This document shows positions 23,201 through 30,894 of a DNA stretch of 33,924 bases, piece by piece. This stretch comes from Actinomycetota bacterium (GTDB lineage Bacteria; Actinomycetota; Actinomycetes; S36-B12; UBA5976). The stretch's first letter is position 1, and every line of letters begins with the position of its first letter. The translations under genes were made by a program, and so were the position numbers. Below the pieces are notes generated by a model that did no database searches, was not told the origin of the DNA, and worked only from the letters and a program-made list of their open reading frames with translations. The DNA is taken from NCBI GenBank assembly GCA_009698575.1, contig WLPX01000015.1, forward strand, positions 1 through 33,924. The letters are read 5' to 3'.

Positions 23201-23837
23201 TAACCCGTTGGCACTGGAAGAATTCTCTGCACTTGAAGAGCGTCATAAATTCTTGGGTGAGCAGCTCGAAGATCTGCGCAAGTCTCGCAATGACTTGATG
23301 AGCGTTATTCGTGATGTGGATGCGCGCGTGCAAGAAGTATTTGCGCAGGCCTATGAAGATACTTCGCGAGAATTTATGGATGTATTCTCGCGCTTGTTCC
23401 CAGGTGGTGAGGCTCGCATGATCCTTACTGAACCAAACGATTTACTGAACTCTGGCGTGGAAATCGAAGCGCGCCCACCAGGCAAGACTTACAAGCGCCT
23501 CTCATTGCTTTCTGGCGGTGAGCAGGCGCTCACGGCAGTTGCCTTCCTGGTAGCACTATTTAAGTCCCGACCAAGTCCGTTCTACATCCTGGACGAAGTT
23601 GAAGCTGCTCTGGATGACGTGAACTTAGGTCGCTTGCTTGAAATTTTGGCCGAGCTGCGCGCGAACTCTCAGTTGTTAATCATCACTCACCAAAAGCGCA
23701 CCATGGAAATTGCAGATGCGCTTTACGGCGTATCGATGCGTGGTGATGGTGTAACTCAGGTTATTAGTCAGCGCATTACTCGTGATGATCACGACAACCC
23801 AGAGCAGGTAGCCGATGCTCAAATGGCAACTAATTAA
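20226..23837 (+). CDS. smc: Chromosome segregation protein SMC
   Basis: SMC forms the ATP-driven condensin ring that organises and segregates the chromosome with ScpA/ScpB. The protein has 1203 residues, a normal length. The N-terminal ATPase head has Walker A GPNGSGKSN at 31-39. Long acidic/basic heptad-rich coiled coils flank a hinge at about 510-660. The C-terminal head carries the ABC signature LSGGEQ at 1095-1100 and Walker B FYILDE at 1119-1124. A proline-rich stretch near residues 955-980 precedes the conserved LGKVNPLALEEF. The GTG start (VYLKSLTIRGFKSFA) has GGAG 10 nt upstream. ftsY follows 10 nt after the stop, as in most actinobacteria. Confidence 0.98.
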   Translation: MYLKSLTIRGFKSFASSTTLNFEQGITAVVGPNGSGKSNVVDAIAWVLGEQGAKSLRGGKMEDVIFAGSSGRAPLGRAEVLLTIDNTDGALPIDYSEVTISRTMFRNGGSEYAINGTTSRLLDIQELLSDSGIGREMHVIVGQGQLRDILLATPEQRRGYIEEAAGVLKHRKRKEKALRKLDAMEVNLIRVEDLTNELRRQLKPLGRQAEVARRANVIQSDVRDSRLRLLADDLTQMKSALEAEIADETALRERRSEVESELTAAKAREAILDAAIVESAPLVDRAQNTFYALGAQQERLRSTMALAKERVRLGETEEEEVQRGRDPEEIDREAHALRVQESELAGQVDADRLALNAAIGERTSAEAALAAEDARLHAATRAVADRREGLARIAGQVAAAKSRLEARSAEIERLDERLTEARERADQAALEFTALEGQVAGMDAGELGLDSEHDQAAGALASAEKELESAKLEEQEAERERAGAIARLEALEQGMARRDGGAAVLAATDTMSGILGSVAALMQIESGWEAAIAAALGSAADAIAVASTDAAENAVRMLRRDDAGRAALVVVGQNSSDQSQWPSLSNGQRYAIDLITCDAELQTTLAGILQRVVVTDSLEAARQVVNGNRELRAVTRDGDVVGHGFVQGGSQGTQSLVEIQAAIDEARVKLEASAHRVDRAKFAVVGATQSQEAAMVLVSNSLERLHESDASMAAIAVQLGSLQSVVRSATGEAERVAAAIASANKAREDDLRSVQELEARYSAAENDQISESELSEDNRESLVQKLDEVRQAELNVRLTVRTGEERVRALGTQAEQLEHSANLERTARARAIELRERRRREAQVAKAVVVASETALDLLSQSVALAQFEREQAVATRQTEEVEVRQVRERIRELSADLEVLTDSVHRDEVARAEQRLRIEALENKSVEDYGVGPDELLAEYGPEILVPPSPPAPGDEINPDDPEPQPYPYVRSQQEARLASAERSLALLGKVNPLALEEFSALEERHKFLGEQLEDLRKSRNDLMSVIRDVDARVQEVFAQAYEDTSREFMDVFSRLFPGGEARMILTEPNDLLNSGVEIEARPPGKTYKRLSLLSGGEQALTAVAFLVALFKSRPSPFYILDEVEAALDDVNLGRLLEILAELRANSQLLIITHQKRTMEIADALYGVSMRGDGVTQVISQRITRDDHDNPEQVADAQMATN

Positions 23838-23847
23838 GGTTTGATCA

Positions 23848-25029
23848 GTGAATCTTGATTCCCTGTTAGCAATTGCACCGGTAATACTTCTGGTGGTTTT
23901 AATTGCAGCCGTTGGGTTTGGAATTGTCCGCAAACAGAAAAATGCCAAAGCTCCTCATGAAATTGCAGCTAATAACAAAACTCAACCTATTTCAGCACCT
24001 CGAGATATTGCTCCAACTCAAAGCGCACAAGAGGAAACCAAGCCTGTAGCCAGCGCAGCCCAAATCCCAGGGACTGTTGACTCCGTAGCGTTGTCACTTG
24101 ATGTGCCCGAGACGATGGCTGCTCGTTCGGCAAAGTTACGCGATCGCTTAGGTCGATCTCAGGGTTCACTTGGTCAAGTTTTTCGCCAAGTATTTTCCGG
24201 TTCAAATATTGATGAGTCCGCTTGGCAAGAGCTTGAGGATACTTTGATCATGGCGGACTTAGGAGTTAGCGCGGCAACTGGAGTTGTTGAACGCCTAAAG
24301 ACTGCGGTCAAGAAATCTGGCGCGACTTCCGCCCCGGAACTTATCGAGTTAGCAAAGCAAGAACTCACAGCATTAGTAGATGGTGGGTATGACCGATCTT
24401 TAAAAACAGATCGGCATGACGATCGCCCTGCAGTTGTGTTGACTGTTGGCGTTAATGGCACTGGCAAGACAACTACAACAGGCAAACTTGCTCGCATGCT
24501 TTCCGCGCAAGATAAAGATGTATTACTTGGCGCTGCTGATACTTTCCGAGCCGCGGCTGCCGAACAATTGATGACTTGGGGTCAGCGAGTTGGAGTTCCA
24601 GTGATTAGAGGAGCCGAAGGTAGTGACCCAGCATCAGTGGCCTTTGAGTCAGTTACTGCCGGAATTGAGCAAGAAGTAGATGTCGTGCTAATCGACACTG
24701 CCGGTCGACTTCACACCAAGCAAGGTCTAATGGATGAACTAGGTAAGGTCTATCGAGTTGCGGGCAAAAATGGCGAAGTAGATGAAGTGCTCCTAGTTAT
24801 CGATGCCACAACCGGTCAAAATGGACTAACTCAAGCAAAAGTTTTTAGTGAAGTTGTTCCTGTTACTGGAGTCGTGCTTAGCAAGCTTGATGGCACAGCA
24901 AAGGGTGGAATCATTGTGGCAATTCAAGACGCCTTAGGAGTCCCAGTGAAACTTGTCGGGCTTGGTGAAGGACCAGATGATCTAGCGCCATTTAATGCCC
25001 AAGACTTTGTGACCGGACTCTTAGCTTAG
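23848..25029 (+). CDS. ftsY: Signal recognition particle receptor FtsY
   Basis: FtsY is the membrane receptor that docks SRP-bound ribosomes and hydrolyses GTP together with Ffh. The 393-residue protein starts with an N-terminal membrane helix (about residues 8-27), typical of actinobacterial FtsY. A charged linker, the N domain and the G domain follow. The P-loop is GVNGTGKTT at 201-209. DTFRAAAAEQL, DTAGRLHTKQGLMDEL and SKLDGTAKGG are the G2/G3/G4-type motifs. The GTG start follows AAGGTTTGATCA. The 3' end lies 7 nt from the convergent lipoprotein gene. The glnB/amt/ffh genes that often follow in actinobacteria are not here. Confidence 0.97.
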   Translation: MNLDSLLAIAPVILLVVLIAAVGFGIVRKQKNAKAPHEIAANNKTQPISAPRDIAPTQSAQEETKPVASAAQIPGTVDSVALSLDVPETMAARSAKLRDRLGRSQGSLGQVFRQVFSGSNIDESAWQELEDTLIMADLGVSAATGVVERLKTAVKKSGATSAPELIELAKQELTALVDGGYDRSLKTDRHDDRPAVVLTVGVNGTGKTTTTGKLARMLSAQDKDVLLGAADTFRAAAAEQLMTWGQRVGVPVIRGAEGSDPASVAFESVTAGIEQEVDVVLIDTAGRLHTKQGLMDELGKVYRVAGKNGEVDEVLLVIDATTGQNGLTQAKVFSEVVPVTGVVLSKLDGTAKGGIIVAIQDALGVPVKLVGLGEGPDDLAPFNAQDFVTGLLA

Positions 25030-25036
25030 TTTTTTG

Positions 25037-25384
25037 TTAACCAACGTACGCTTTAGTGACTAGCCCACTATCAATTTCTAAGTTGATTCGATCCAGACGG
25101 TAATCCATCGTGACTGCGTAATTCTCATCGTCTCTGCGAACTACCCGAGCACTTAGCTTTTCGCTGCTGACACCTTCGATTAATGAAATCGCCTCAGACT
25201 CAGTCTTCCCAATGACTTCTTTGGCAACACCTAGTGCAGTTTCTGAGGGTTCGAACTGCATGTCTGAACTTGAGATATCTGGTGATGGCATGGAAGTAGC
25301 AGTCACTCCTTGATCCGGGCTCGCTGCGCTACACCCAGTCAATAACATCCCAGATATGCATGCACCAATAAACACTGATTTCAT
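25037..25384 (-). CDS. Small lipoprotein with I78 peptidase-inhibitor-like tail
   Basis: The 115-residue protein starts with a lipoprotein signal peptide: K2, a hydrophobic core, and lipobox LTGC with C18 as the lipidated cysteine. A Ser/Pro-rich linker follows to about residue 45. The rest contains an A-x-x-L-I-E-G region and, at the end, VVRRDDENYAVTMDYRLDRIN followed by LEIDSGLVTKAYVG. The V-T-M-D-Y-R-x-D-R-I/L-N pattern is that of potato-inhibitor-like I78 family (PF11720) proteins, which block serine peptidases. The inhibitory loop cannot be tested by eye, so inhibition is an inference. A CATAAT -10 box lies 6 nt before the ATG. It should sit on the outer face of the membrane. Confidence 0.75.
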   Translation of the reverse strand: MKSVFIGACISGMLLTGCSAASPDQGVTATSMPSPDISSSDMQFEPSETALGVAKEVIGKTESEAISLIEGVSSEKLSARVVRRDDENYAVTMDYRLDRINLEIDSGLVTKAYVG

Positions 25385-25390
25385 GTTTCC

Positions 25391-25396
25391 ATTATG
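25391..25396 (-). promoter_or_regulatory. Leaderless -10 element of the lipoprotein gene
   Basis: On the minus strand CATAAT (five of six matches to TATAAT) is followed by GGAAAC and the ATG at 25384. The GGAAA is too close to the start for a normal Shine-Dalgarno. Confidence 0.4.
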
Positions 25397-25458
25397 CCAG
25401 AACTGTGGTGTTCAATCGTGCGCTACAGTCAAAGGCAAATACTGGGTTGGAGATGTAG

Positions 25459-26865
25459 ATGAACGGGCCAATTTCACACGTTGCAAAAGCGATTAGTAGC
25501 AAACAAATCACCCCAACACAGGCGATTATCAAAGCTTTAGAAAACATCGAAGCCGTAAATCCTGCACTGAATTTTATGGCGCAACACTGCGCCGACCAAG
25601 CCCTGCAAGAAGCAGCAACGCATCTCGGCACTGGTGTACTCGCGGGTGTGCCGGTTTTAGTCAAGGACTTGGAAAACGTAAAAGGCATGCCTACGCGCAA
25701 AGGAAGTGTGGCGTTAGCGAATGCTGCGCCAGAAACTGCGGATGGCACGGTAGTTGCTCGATTGAGGGCAGCTGGGGCAATAGTGGTTGGTAAAACGACT
25801 TTGCCGGAATTTGCTATCGAAGGCTATACCGCTAATCGCGCAACGGGCGTAACACGCAATCCGTGGAATTTGGAACTATCACCAGGTGGTTCAAGTGGTG
25901 GCTCAGCTGCAGCAGTTAGTTCGGGAGTAGTTCCAATTGCCACAGCAACTGATGGCGGGGGGTCCATTCGAATTCCAGCTGCATTCTGTGGCCTGGTTGG
26001 ACTTAAGCCATCAAACGGAGTCATTGGTCGCTGGCCAACACCAGACTGGATTGATTTTTCAACTGAAGGCCCATTCGCAACAACGGTTGCTGACTTACGC
26101 CTCCTGATGTCAGTTATTTCTGGCCCAGCTTCGGGTGATCCAATTGGCAGCGTTGGGATTGCACCTAATGATTATTTGAACTTTAAAAATCAAATGCCAA
26201 CAAAGATTTACGCCGCAACTAGGACCTCAGATTTTGGCGATTTGCCAACTGAACTTGAGCAAGTTTTCCGTGGTGCCGTTACCGAGTTAAGTTCGCAGAT
26301 GAAGTTGCCAGTCAACTGGATAGAACCAGGTTCACTTTTTGGAGCTGCAGATCCTGATTTGGACTGGTTCACTGTTGCGACTGCGGAACACTTGGTGTCT
26401 TTAGGACGCGATTGGGTCGTAGAAAACTTTGAACTTTTGCATCCATCCAGTCAAGAATTTTTCACGCAAGGTATGAATACTGACCTGGATGAATATATTG
26501 AGGCTCGTCGTCGCAGGTTTGACTACGTGCGCGTTATGGACGAATTGCTAGCAGGCGATGCAATTTTGCTCACACCAACAGTTGCTGAAATTGGGTGGTT
26601 TGCTGATGGCAGTTTGTCTTCAGATTCACCTGCTGGCCTTTCGCCAGCAGAGAGCTATTCAACTGCATTACAGAACATCACTGGACATCCGGCTATTTCG
26701 TTACCGTTACCCGTAATGAGCAGTGGATTGCCAGGAGCAATTCAAATTACTGCTGCGCGTTACCGCGAGGATTTACTTCTAGATCTGGCACAAAACTGGG
26801 AACGCACTAATCCTTGGCAACTTAATGCCACGGGTTATGAATCCTTTGACGCTTTTCTAGGCTAA
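25459..26865 (+). CDS. Amidase (amidase signature family)
   Basis: This 468-residue amidase-signature enzyme hydrolyses carboxylic amides to acid and ammonia. The Ser-cisSer-Lys triad is visible: K69 in VPVLVKDLENVKG, the serine pair S145/S146 in SPGGSSGGSAAAV, and the nucleophile S169 in TDGGGSIRIPAAFCGLVGLKP. TTLPEFA is also conserved. GatA is a member of this family, but no gatB or gatC is adjacent and the C-terminal region differs, so a free amidase is more likely. GGAG is 6 nt before the ATG. The gene is divergent from the lipoprotein and converges on the agmatinase with an 11-nt gap. The natural amide is unknown. Confidence 0.9.
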   Translation: MNGPISHVAKAISSKQITPTQAIIKALENIEAVNPALNFMAQHCADQALQEAATHLGTGVLAGVPVLVKDLENVKGMPTRKGSVALANAAPETADGTVVARLRAAGAIVVGKTTLPEFAIEGYTANRATGVTRNPWNLELSPGGSSGGSAAAVSSGVVPIATATDGGGSIRIPAAFCGLVGLKPSNGVIGRWPTPDWIDFSTEGPFATTVADLRLLMSVISGPASGDPIGSVGIAPNDYLNFKNQMPTKIYAATRTSDFGDLPTELEQVFRGAVTELSSQMKLPVNWIEPGSLFGAADPDLDWFTVATAEHLVSLGRDWVVENFELLHPSSQEFFTQGMNTDLDEYIEARRRRFDYVRVMDELLAGDAILLTPTVAEIGWFADGSLSSDSPAGLSPAESYSTALQNITGHPAISLPLPVMSSGLPGAIQITAARYREDLLLDLAQNWERTNPWQLNATGYESFDAFLG

Positions 26866-26876
26866 ATCGATAAGCG

Positions 26877-27845
26877 TTATGACGGAGCCATTACGCTAAG
26901 TAAGTCATAAATAACATGCGAAGCTGCGATACCAGTCATTTGCGCATGATCATATGCAGGCGCAACTTCTACGACATCAGCACCAACTATATTCATGTCA
27001 CCAAAGGAACGAATTACCTTTAGCAATTCGCGACTAGTTAAGCCGCCCGCTTCTGGCGTTCCAGTTCCAGGGGCGTGGGAAGGATCTAGTACGTCTATAT
27101 CAATTGACACATACATCGGGCGATTCTGTACTCGAGCCCGAATCTTGTCGATTGCGCCTTGTGGACCAATGTCTTCAAATTCGATCGAAGAGAATATTTC
27201 AAATCCTAAGCTCTTATCTTGATCAAGATCTTTGGCAGAGTACAAAGGTCCACGGATGCCAACATGCATCGATCCTTCTTTATCAATCAATCCTTCTTCG
27301 GAAGCACGTCTAAATGGCGTGCCATGGGTGTAATCTTCGCCAAAATATGAATCCCAAGTATCTAAATGAGCATCGAAGTGAACCACGCTAATTGGACCGT
27401 GCTTTGCCGCCATAGTTCTCAGCAATGGAAGGGCAATAGTGTGATCACCACCGATTGTGATCAATCGCTTAGCACGTTCGTGCAGATTTCTACTGCCTCG
27501 TTCAATTTGAGAAATTGCTTCTTCAATATGAAAAGGATTTGCGGCAATGTCGCCAGCATCAGCAACTTGCTGTGAAGCAAACGGCGACTTGCTGCCTGCG
27601 GGATTAAATGGCCTAAGCAGTCGAGATGATTCGCGAACGTGACTTGGTCCGAATCTGGCACCTGGTCGATAGCTCACGCCAGTATCAAATGGGATACCTA
27701 CTAATGCCACATCTACATCGGAAACTTCGTCGATGAAAGGCAGTCTGGCAAAAGTTCCAAGACCGGCGTAACGCGGCACTTGGGTTGCATCTACCTGCCC
27801 AACAATATCGCCAGTCAATAACCGAGGTAATGATTCATCGCTCAT
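26877..27845 (-). CDS. speB: Agmatinase-family ureohydrolase
   Basis: This manganese enzyme of the arginase/agmatinase superfamily hydrolyses a guanidino compound to urea and an amine. The ATG at 27845 ([13 protein letters not shown]) is preferred over an in-frame TTG five codons upstream. From that ATG the binuclear metal ligands are H135 (GGDH), D158, H160 and D162 (DAHLDTW), and D249 and D251 (SIDIDVLDP). [13 protein letters not shown] is the typical downstream loop. The length (322 residues) and the [12 protein letters not shown] segment fit agmatinase, but guanidinobutyrase and guanidinopropionase share them. A 17-nt-spaced promoter lies upstream. The gene is divergent from the molybdenum hydroxylase operon. 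Confidence 0.88.
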   Translation of the reverse strand: MSDESLPRLLTGDIVGQVDATQVPRYAGLGTFARLPFIDEVSDVDVALVGIPFDTGVSYRPGARFGPSHVRESSRLLRPFNPAGSKSPFASQQVADAGDIAANPFHIEEAISQIERGSRNLHERAKRLITIGGDHTIALPLLRTMAAKHGPISVVHFDAHLDTWDSYFGEDYTHGTPFRRASEEGLIDKEGSMHVGIRGPLYSAKDLDQDKSLGFEIFSSIEFEDIGPQGAIDKIRARVQNRPMYVSIDIDVLDPSHAPGTGTPEAGGLTSRELLKVIRSFGDMNIVGADVVEVAPAYDHAQMTGIAASHVIYDLLSVMAPS

Positions 27846-27891
27846 GTGGTTCCCATTCAAGTTAGGTCAAAGTTTTCCTATTTAAACAACG

Positions 27892-27920
27892 ATTATGTAG
27901 CAAAAATGCTGAATTATCAG
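27892..27920 (-). promoter_or_regulatory. Candidate promoter of the agmatinase gene
   Basis: On the minus strand CTGATA (27920-27915) and CATAAT (27897-27892) are exactly 17 nt apart, giving a leader of about 40 nt before the ATG at 27845. Both hexamers are four- to five-of-six matches to the housekeeping consensus. Confidence 0.5.
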
Positions 27921-27956
27921 GGGTTTGCCCGAGGTATACCAATTAGTGCAAAACCC
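27921..27956. promoter_or_regulatory. Candidate operator between divergent agmatinase and Mo-hydroxylase promoters
   Basis: GGGTTTGC (27921-27928) and GCAAAACCC (27948-27956) form an inverted repeat with one bulged base. Between them lies the perfect palindrome GGTATACC (27933-27940). The whole element fills the space between the two outward-facing candidate promoters. The GT-AT-AC core resembles GntR-family half-sites, but no regulator gene is seen nearby. Confidence 0.35.
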
Positions 27957-27985
27957 TTGCAAGAACGATTTTGCAGGTCTACCTT
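27957..27985 (+). promoter_or_regulatory. Candidate promoter of the molybdenum hydroxylase operon
   Basis: TTGCAA (27957-27962) and TACCTT (27980-27985) have the ideal 17-nt spacer. The transcript would start near 27992, leaving a leader of about 50 nt that ends with TTGGAG, 5 nt before the ATG of the small subunit. Confidence 0.5.
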
Positions 27986-28042
27986 TCTAATATCAGCAAC
28001 GGACTAGCTGCTGCTGAAGTGTGTTGAGCGTTTGGAGTACGC

Positions 28043-28513
28043 ATGACAAAAGTAAGTATCACAGTCGATGGTGTCCTTCACGAAAGTGAAGTCGAACCAC
28101 GAACTTTGTTAGTTCATTACCTGCGCGAACAAGTTGGCAAGGTTGGAACCGTTGTAGGTTGCGACACATCCAGTTGTGGCGCATGCACAATCTTGTTAGA
28201 TGGGCGAAGTGCAAAATCTTGCAGCGTTTTAGCAGTACAAGCTGATGGCTCGTCAGTTACTACGATCGAAGGTTTAGCTGGAGACGAATGGCATCCAGTG
28301 CAAGCTGCATTCAAGGAATGTCATGGCCTACAGTGCGGTTACTGCACGCCAGGAATGGTCTTGTCTGCCGTTGACTTGCTTAGCGAAAATCCAAATCCAA
28401 GTGAAGCAGAAATCAGAGAAGGTCTTGAAGGCAATCTCTGTCGATGCACCGGTTACCACAATATTGTTAAGTCAGTTGCACTTGCAGCGCAAACTATGAA
28501 GGGCGGAAAGTAA
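28043..28513 (+). CDS. Mo-hydroxylase small subunit, (2Fe-2S) protein (CoxS/XdhC-type family)
   Basis: The 156-residue electron-transfer subunit carries two [2Fe-2S] clusters. The plant-ferredoxin-like cluster is ligated by C40, C45, C48 and C60 ([10 protein letters not shown]...C). The second, helical-domain cluster uses C98, C101, C133 and C135 (QCGYCTPGM and NLCRCTGY). All eight cysteines are present. It passes electrons from the molybdenum site to the FAD subunit. GGAG is 5 nt from the ATG. Its last base overlaps the first of the large-subunit ATG (TAATG), giving tight translational coupling. The gene order small-large-medium is that of form II carbon-monoxide-dehydrogenase-like enzymes. 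Confidence 0.95.
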   Translation: MTKVSITVDGVLHESEVEPRTLLVHYLREQVGKVGTVVGCDTSSCGACTILLDGRSAKSCSVLAVQADGSSVTTIEGLAGDEWHPVQAAFKECHGLQCGYCTPGMVLSAVDLLSENPNPSEAEIREGLEGNLCRCTGYHNIVKSVALAAQTMKGGK

Positions 28514-30894
28514 TGACTGAATTAGCAGATCACGTAGCAGCTATTGGGCGTCCGCTTAAGCGCAAGGAAGACGCTCGACTCTTAACTGGCAAGACGCAAT
28601 GGACTGACAACATTCAATTGGCTGGTGCACTTCACATGGCAATCTTGCGCAGCCCAATGGGTCACGCCAAGATCACCAAGCTTGATGTTTCGGGTGCACT
28701 TAAGTACCCAGGTGTCGAAGCTGCATATGGCGCAGATGAGTTAGGTGACCTAAATGGATCTGTGCCATGTGTGTGGCCAGTAACTGATGACATGGTTGCA
28801 CCTGACTTCCCAGCGCTTGCGAAGGGCGAAGTTCGTCACATGGGAGATTGTGTGGCATTGGTGCTCGCCGGTACTGCAGCTCAAGCAGCTGATGCCCTTG
28901 AAGGCATTGTGGTTGAGTATTCAGCTTTGCCAGCTGTTATCGACATGGATGACGCAATAAAAGACGGTAGTCCACTGGTTCACTCCGATAAGGGGACAAA
29001 CAAGTGCTACACCTACAAGTTGCAACCACAAGGCGATGGCGCTTACGAAGCAGCCAAAGCCAAAGCGGATGTAGTAGTAAAGCGTCGTTTTGTTAACCAG
29101 CGATTGATCCCAGCATTCATGGAACCGCGCGCTGTTGTGGCCTCTCCAATGGGAACTTCTGGTGAACTAACAATTTGGTCTGCAACTCAGGTGCCACACG
29201 TACTTCGAGTACTTCTTGCTTTGGTTACAGGGGTATCAGAGAATAAGTTGCGCGTCGTTGCTCCAGATGTTGGCGGCGGCTTCGGTGGCAAACTCCAGTG
29301 CTACCGAGAAGAAATTCTCTGTGTTGCACTAGCAAACAAGTTAGGTCGGCCAATTAAGTGGACCGAAACTCGCAGCGAAGACATGATGGCAACTCACCAC
29401 GGTCGCGATCAATTGCAGGACATCGAAATTGCTGCAACTAAGGATGGCAAGCTACTTGGCCTAAAGGTTGACCTCATTGCAAACATGGGCGCATACCTTC
29501 AGATCATTACGCCAGGTATTCCATTACTGGGCATGTTTATGTATCCAGCGATTTACAAGATGGATGCCTATGACTTCTCTTGCATTGGTGTTTTCACGAA
29601 CACCACACCAACTGATGCATACCGTGGCGCCGGTCGACCAGAATCTACCTACGCCATTGAACGAATCATGGATGAACTAGCTAATGAACTTGGCATGGAG
29701 CCAATGGAATTGCGTAAGAAGAACTGGATCAAGCACGAAGAGTTCCCTTACACAACAGTCGCTGGTTTAACTTACGATTCCGGTAACTACGAAGCCGCTA
29801 CTGATAAGGCCATGGCCTTATTCAAGTACGACGAATTGCGTAAGGAGCAAGTTGCGCGTCGTGCCTCTGGTGACAAAGTTCAACTTGGCATTGGCATCTC
29901 GACATTCACCGAAATGTGTGGCCTTGCACCTTCACGTACTTTGGGTGCATTGAAGTATGTCGCTGGTGGTTGGGAACACTGCACAATTCGCGTTCTGCCA
30001 ACTGGCAAGGTCGAATTGGTAACTGGAACTTCACCTCATGGCCAGGGCCATGAAACTGCGTGGAGCCAGATCGCAAGTGACACTCTGGGCATTCCTGTCG
30101 ATGACATCGAAGTTATTCACGGTGACACTCGTACCTCGCCTTATGGCATGGACACTTATGGTTCACGTTCGCTTGCAGTTGGTGGCCAAGCCATCCTGCG
30201 CGCCGGCGAAAAGGTAGTTGAAAAAGCTCGCTTGATCGCGGCCCATCAGCTTGAGTGCAGCGCCAATGACTTGGAATTCGATAATGGCGTATTTCGGGTT
30301 AAGGGTGACCCGTCAAAGGAGAAGGCAATCCAAGCAGTGGCATTCGAGGCGTTCTCTGCTCACGATTTGCCAGATGGTTTGGAGCCAACTTTGCAGGCTG
30401 AGTCAACTGTTGATCCACAGGACTTCAGCTACCCACACGGCACGCACCTTTGCGCCATGGAAGTTGATACTGAGACTGGCAAGAGCACAATTCGTTCTTA
30501 TGTTTGTGTAGATGACATCGGAATTCAAATCAATCCATTAATTGTCGAAGGACAGGTACATGGTGGTTTGGCCCAAGGTATTGCACAAGCACTTTACGAA
30601 GGTGCGGTTTACGATTCCGATGGTCAGCTATTGACTGCTTCGCTAGCCGATTACTTGGTACCAGGAGCACCAGATTTGCCATCGTTTGTTACTGATCACA
30701 CAGTGACACCTTCGACGACAAATCCACTTGGAACTAAGGGTGTAGGTGAAGCTGGCGCGATCGCATCAACCCCAGCAGTTATCAACGCCATAGTGGATGC
30801 GCTTCGACCATACGGAGTTAACGATGTGCCAATGCCGGCACTTCCAATGACAGTGTGGCGAACGCTTAACGCTGCTCGCCAAGGAGGCAAATAA
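28513..30894 (+). CDS. Mo-hydroxylase large subunit (CoxL-like form II / xanthine dehydrogenase family)
   Basis: This 793-residue catalytic subunit binds the molybdopterin cofactor. It shows GGGFGGK at 254-260, the active-site loop AYRGAGR at 369-375, a PHGQGHETAWSQIASD cofactor segment, and the catalytic glutamate E746 in KGVGEAGAI. True CO dehydrogenases (form I) have AYRCSFR with a copper-binding cysteine. The G-A-G version lacks that cysteine and marks form II proteins, whose substrates are mostly unknown N-heterocycles or aldehydes. CO oxidation is therefore not expected. The gene overlaps its neighbours by one base at each end. Lysine codons are dominated by AAG, unlike many neighbours, suggesting high expression. 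Confidence 0.93.
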   Translation: MTELADHVAAIGRPLKRKEDARLLTGKTQWTDNIQLAGALHMAILRSPMGHAKITKLDVSGALKYPGVEAAYGADELGDLNGSVPCVWPVTDDMVAPDFPALAKGEVRHMGDCVALVLAGTAAQAADALEGIVVEYSALPAVIDMDDAIKDGSPLVHSDKGTNKCYTYKLQPQGDGAYEAAKAKADVVVKRRFVNQRLIPAFMEPRAVVASPMGTSGELTIWSATQVPHVLRVLLALVTGVSENKLRVVAPDVGGGFGGKLQCYREEILCVALANKLGRPIKWTETRSEDMMATHHGRDQLQDIEIAATKDGKLLGLKVDLIANMGAYLQIITPGIPLLGMFMYPAIYKMDAYDFSCIGVFTNTTPTDAYRGAGRPESTYAIERIMDELANELGMEPMELRKKNWIKHEEFPYTTVAGLTYDSGNYEAATDKAMALFKYDELRKEQVARRASGDKVQLGIGISTFTEMCGLAPSRTLGALKYVAGGWEHCTIRVLPTGKVELVTGTSPHGQGHETAWSQIASDTLGIPVDDIEVIHGDTRTSPYGMDTYGSRSLAVGGQAILRAGEKVVEKARLIAAHQLECSANDLEFDNGVFRVKGDPSKEKAIQAVAFEAFSAHDLPDGLEPTLQAESTVDPQDFSYPHGTHLCAMEVDTETGKSTIRSYVCVDDIGIQINPLIVEGQVHGGLAQGIAQALYEGAVYDSDGQLLTASLADYLVPGAPDLPSFVTDHTVTPSTTNPLGTKGVGEAGAIASTPAVINAIVDALRPYGVNDVPMPALPMTVWRTLNAARQGGK

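Noticed and set aside
25459..26865. GatA subunit of the Asp/Glu-tRNA amidotransferase
   Set aside because: The amidase signature alone is shared. No gatC or gatB is adjacent, and the gene stands alone beside catabolic genes.
28513..30894. Carbon monoxide dehydrogenase (true CoxL)
   Set aside because: The active-site loop is AYRGAGR, not AYRCSFR, and the gene order is small-large-medium. Both point to a form II enzyme.
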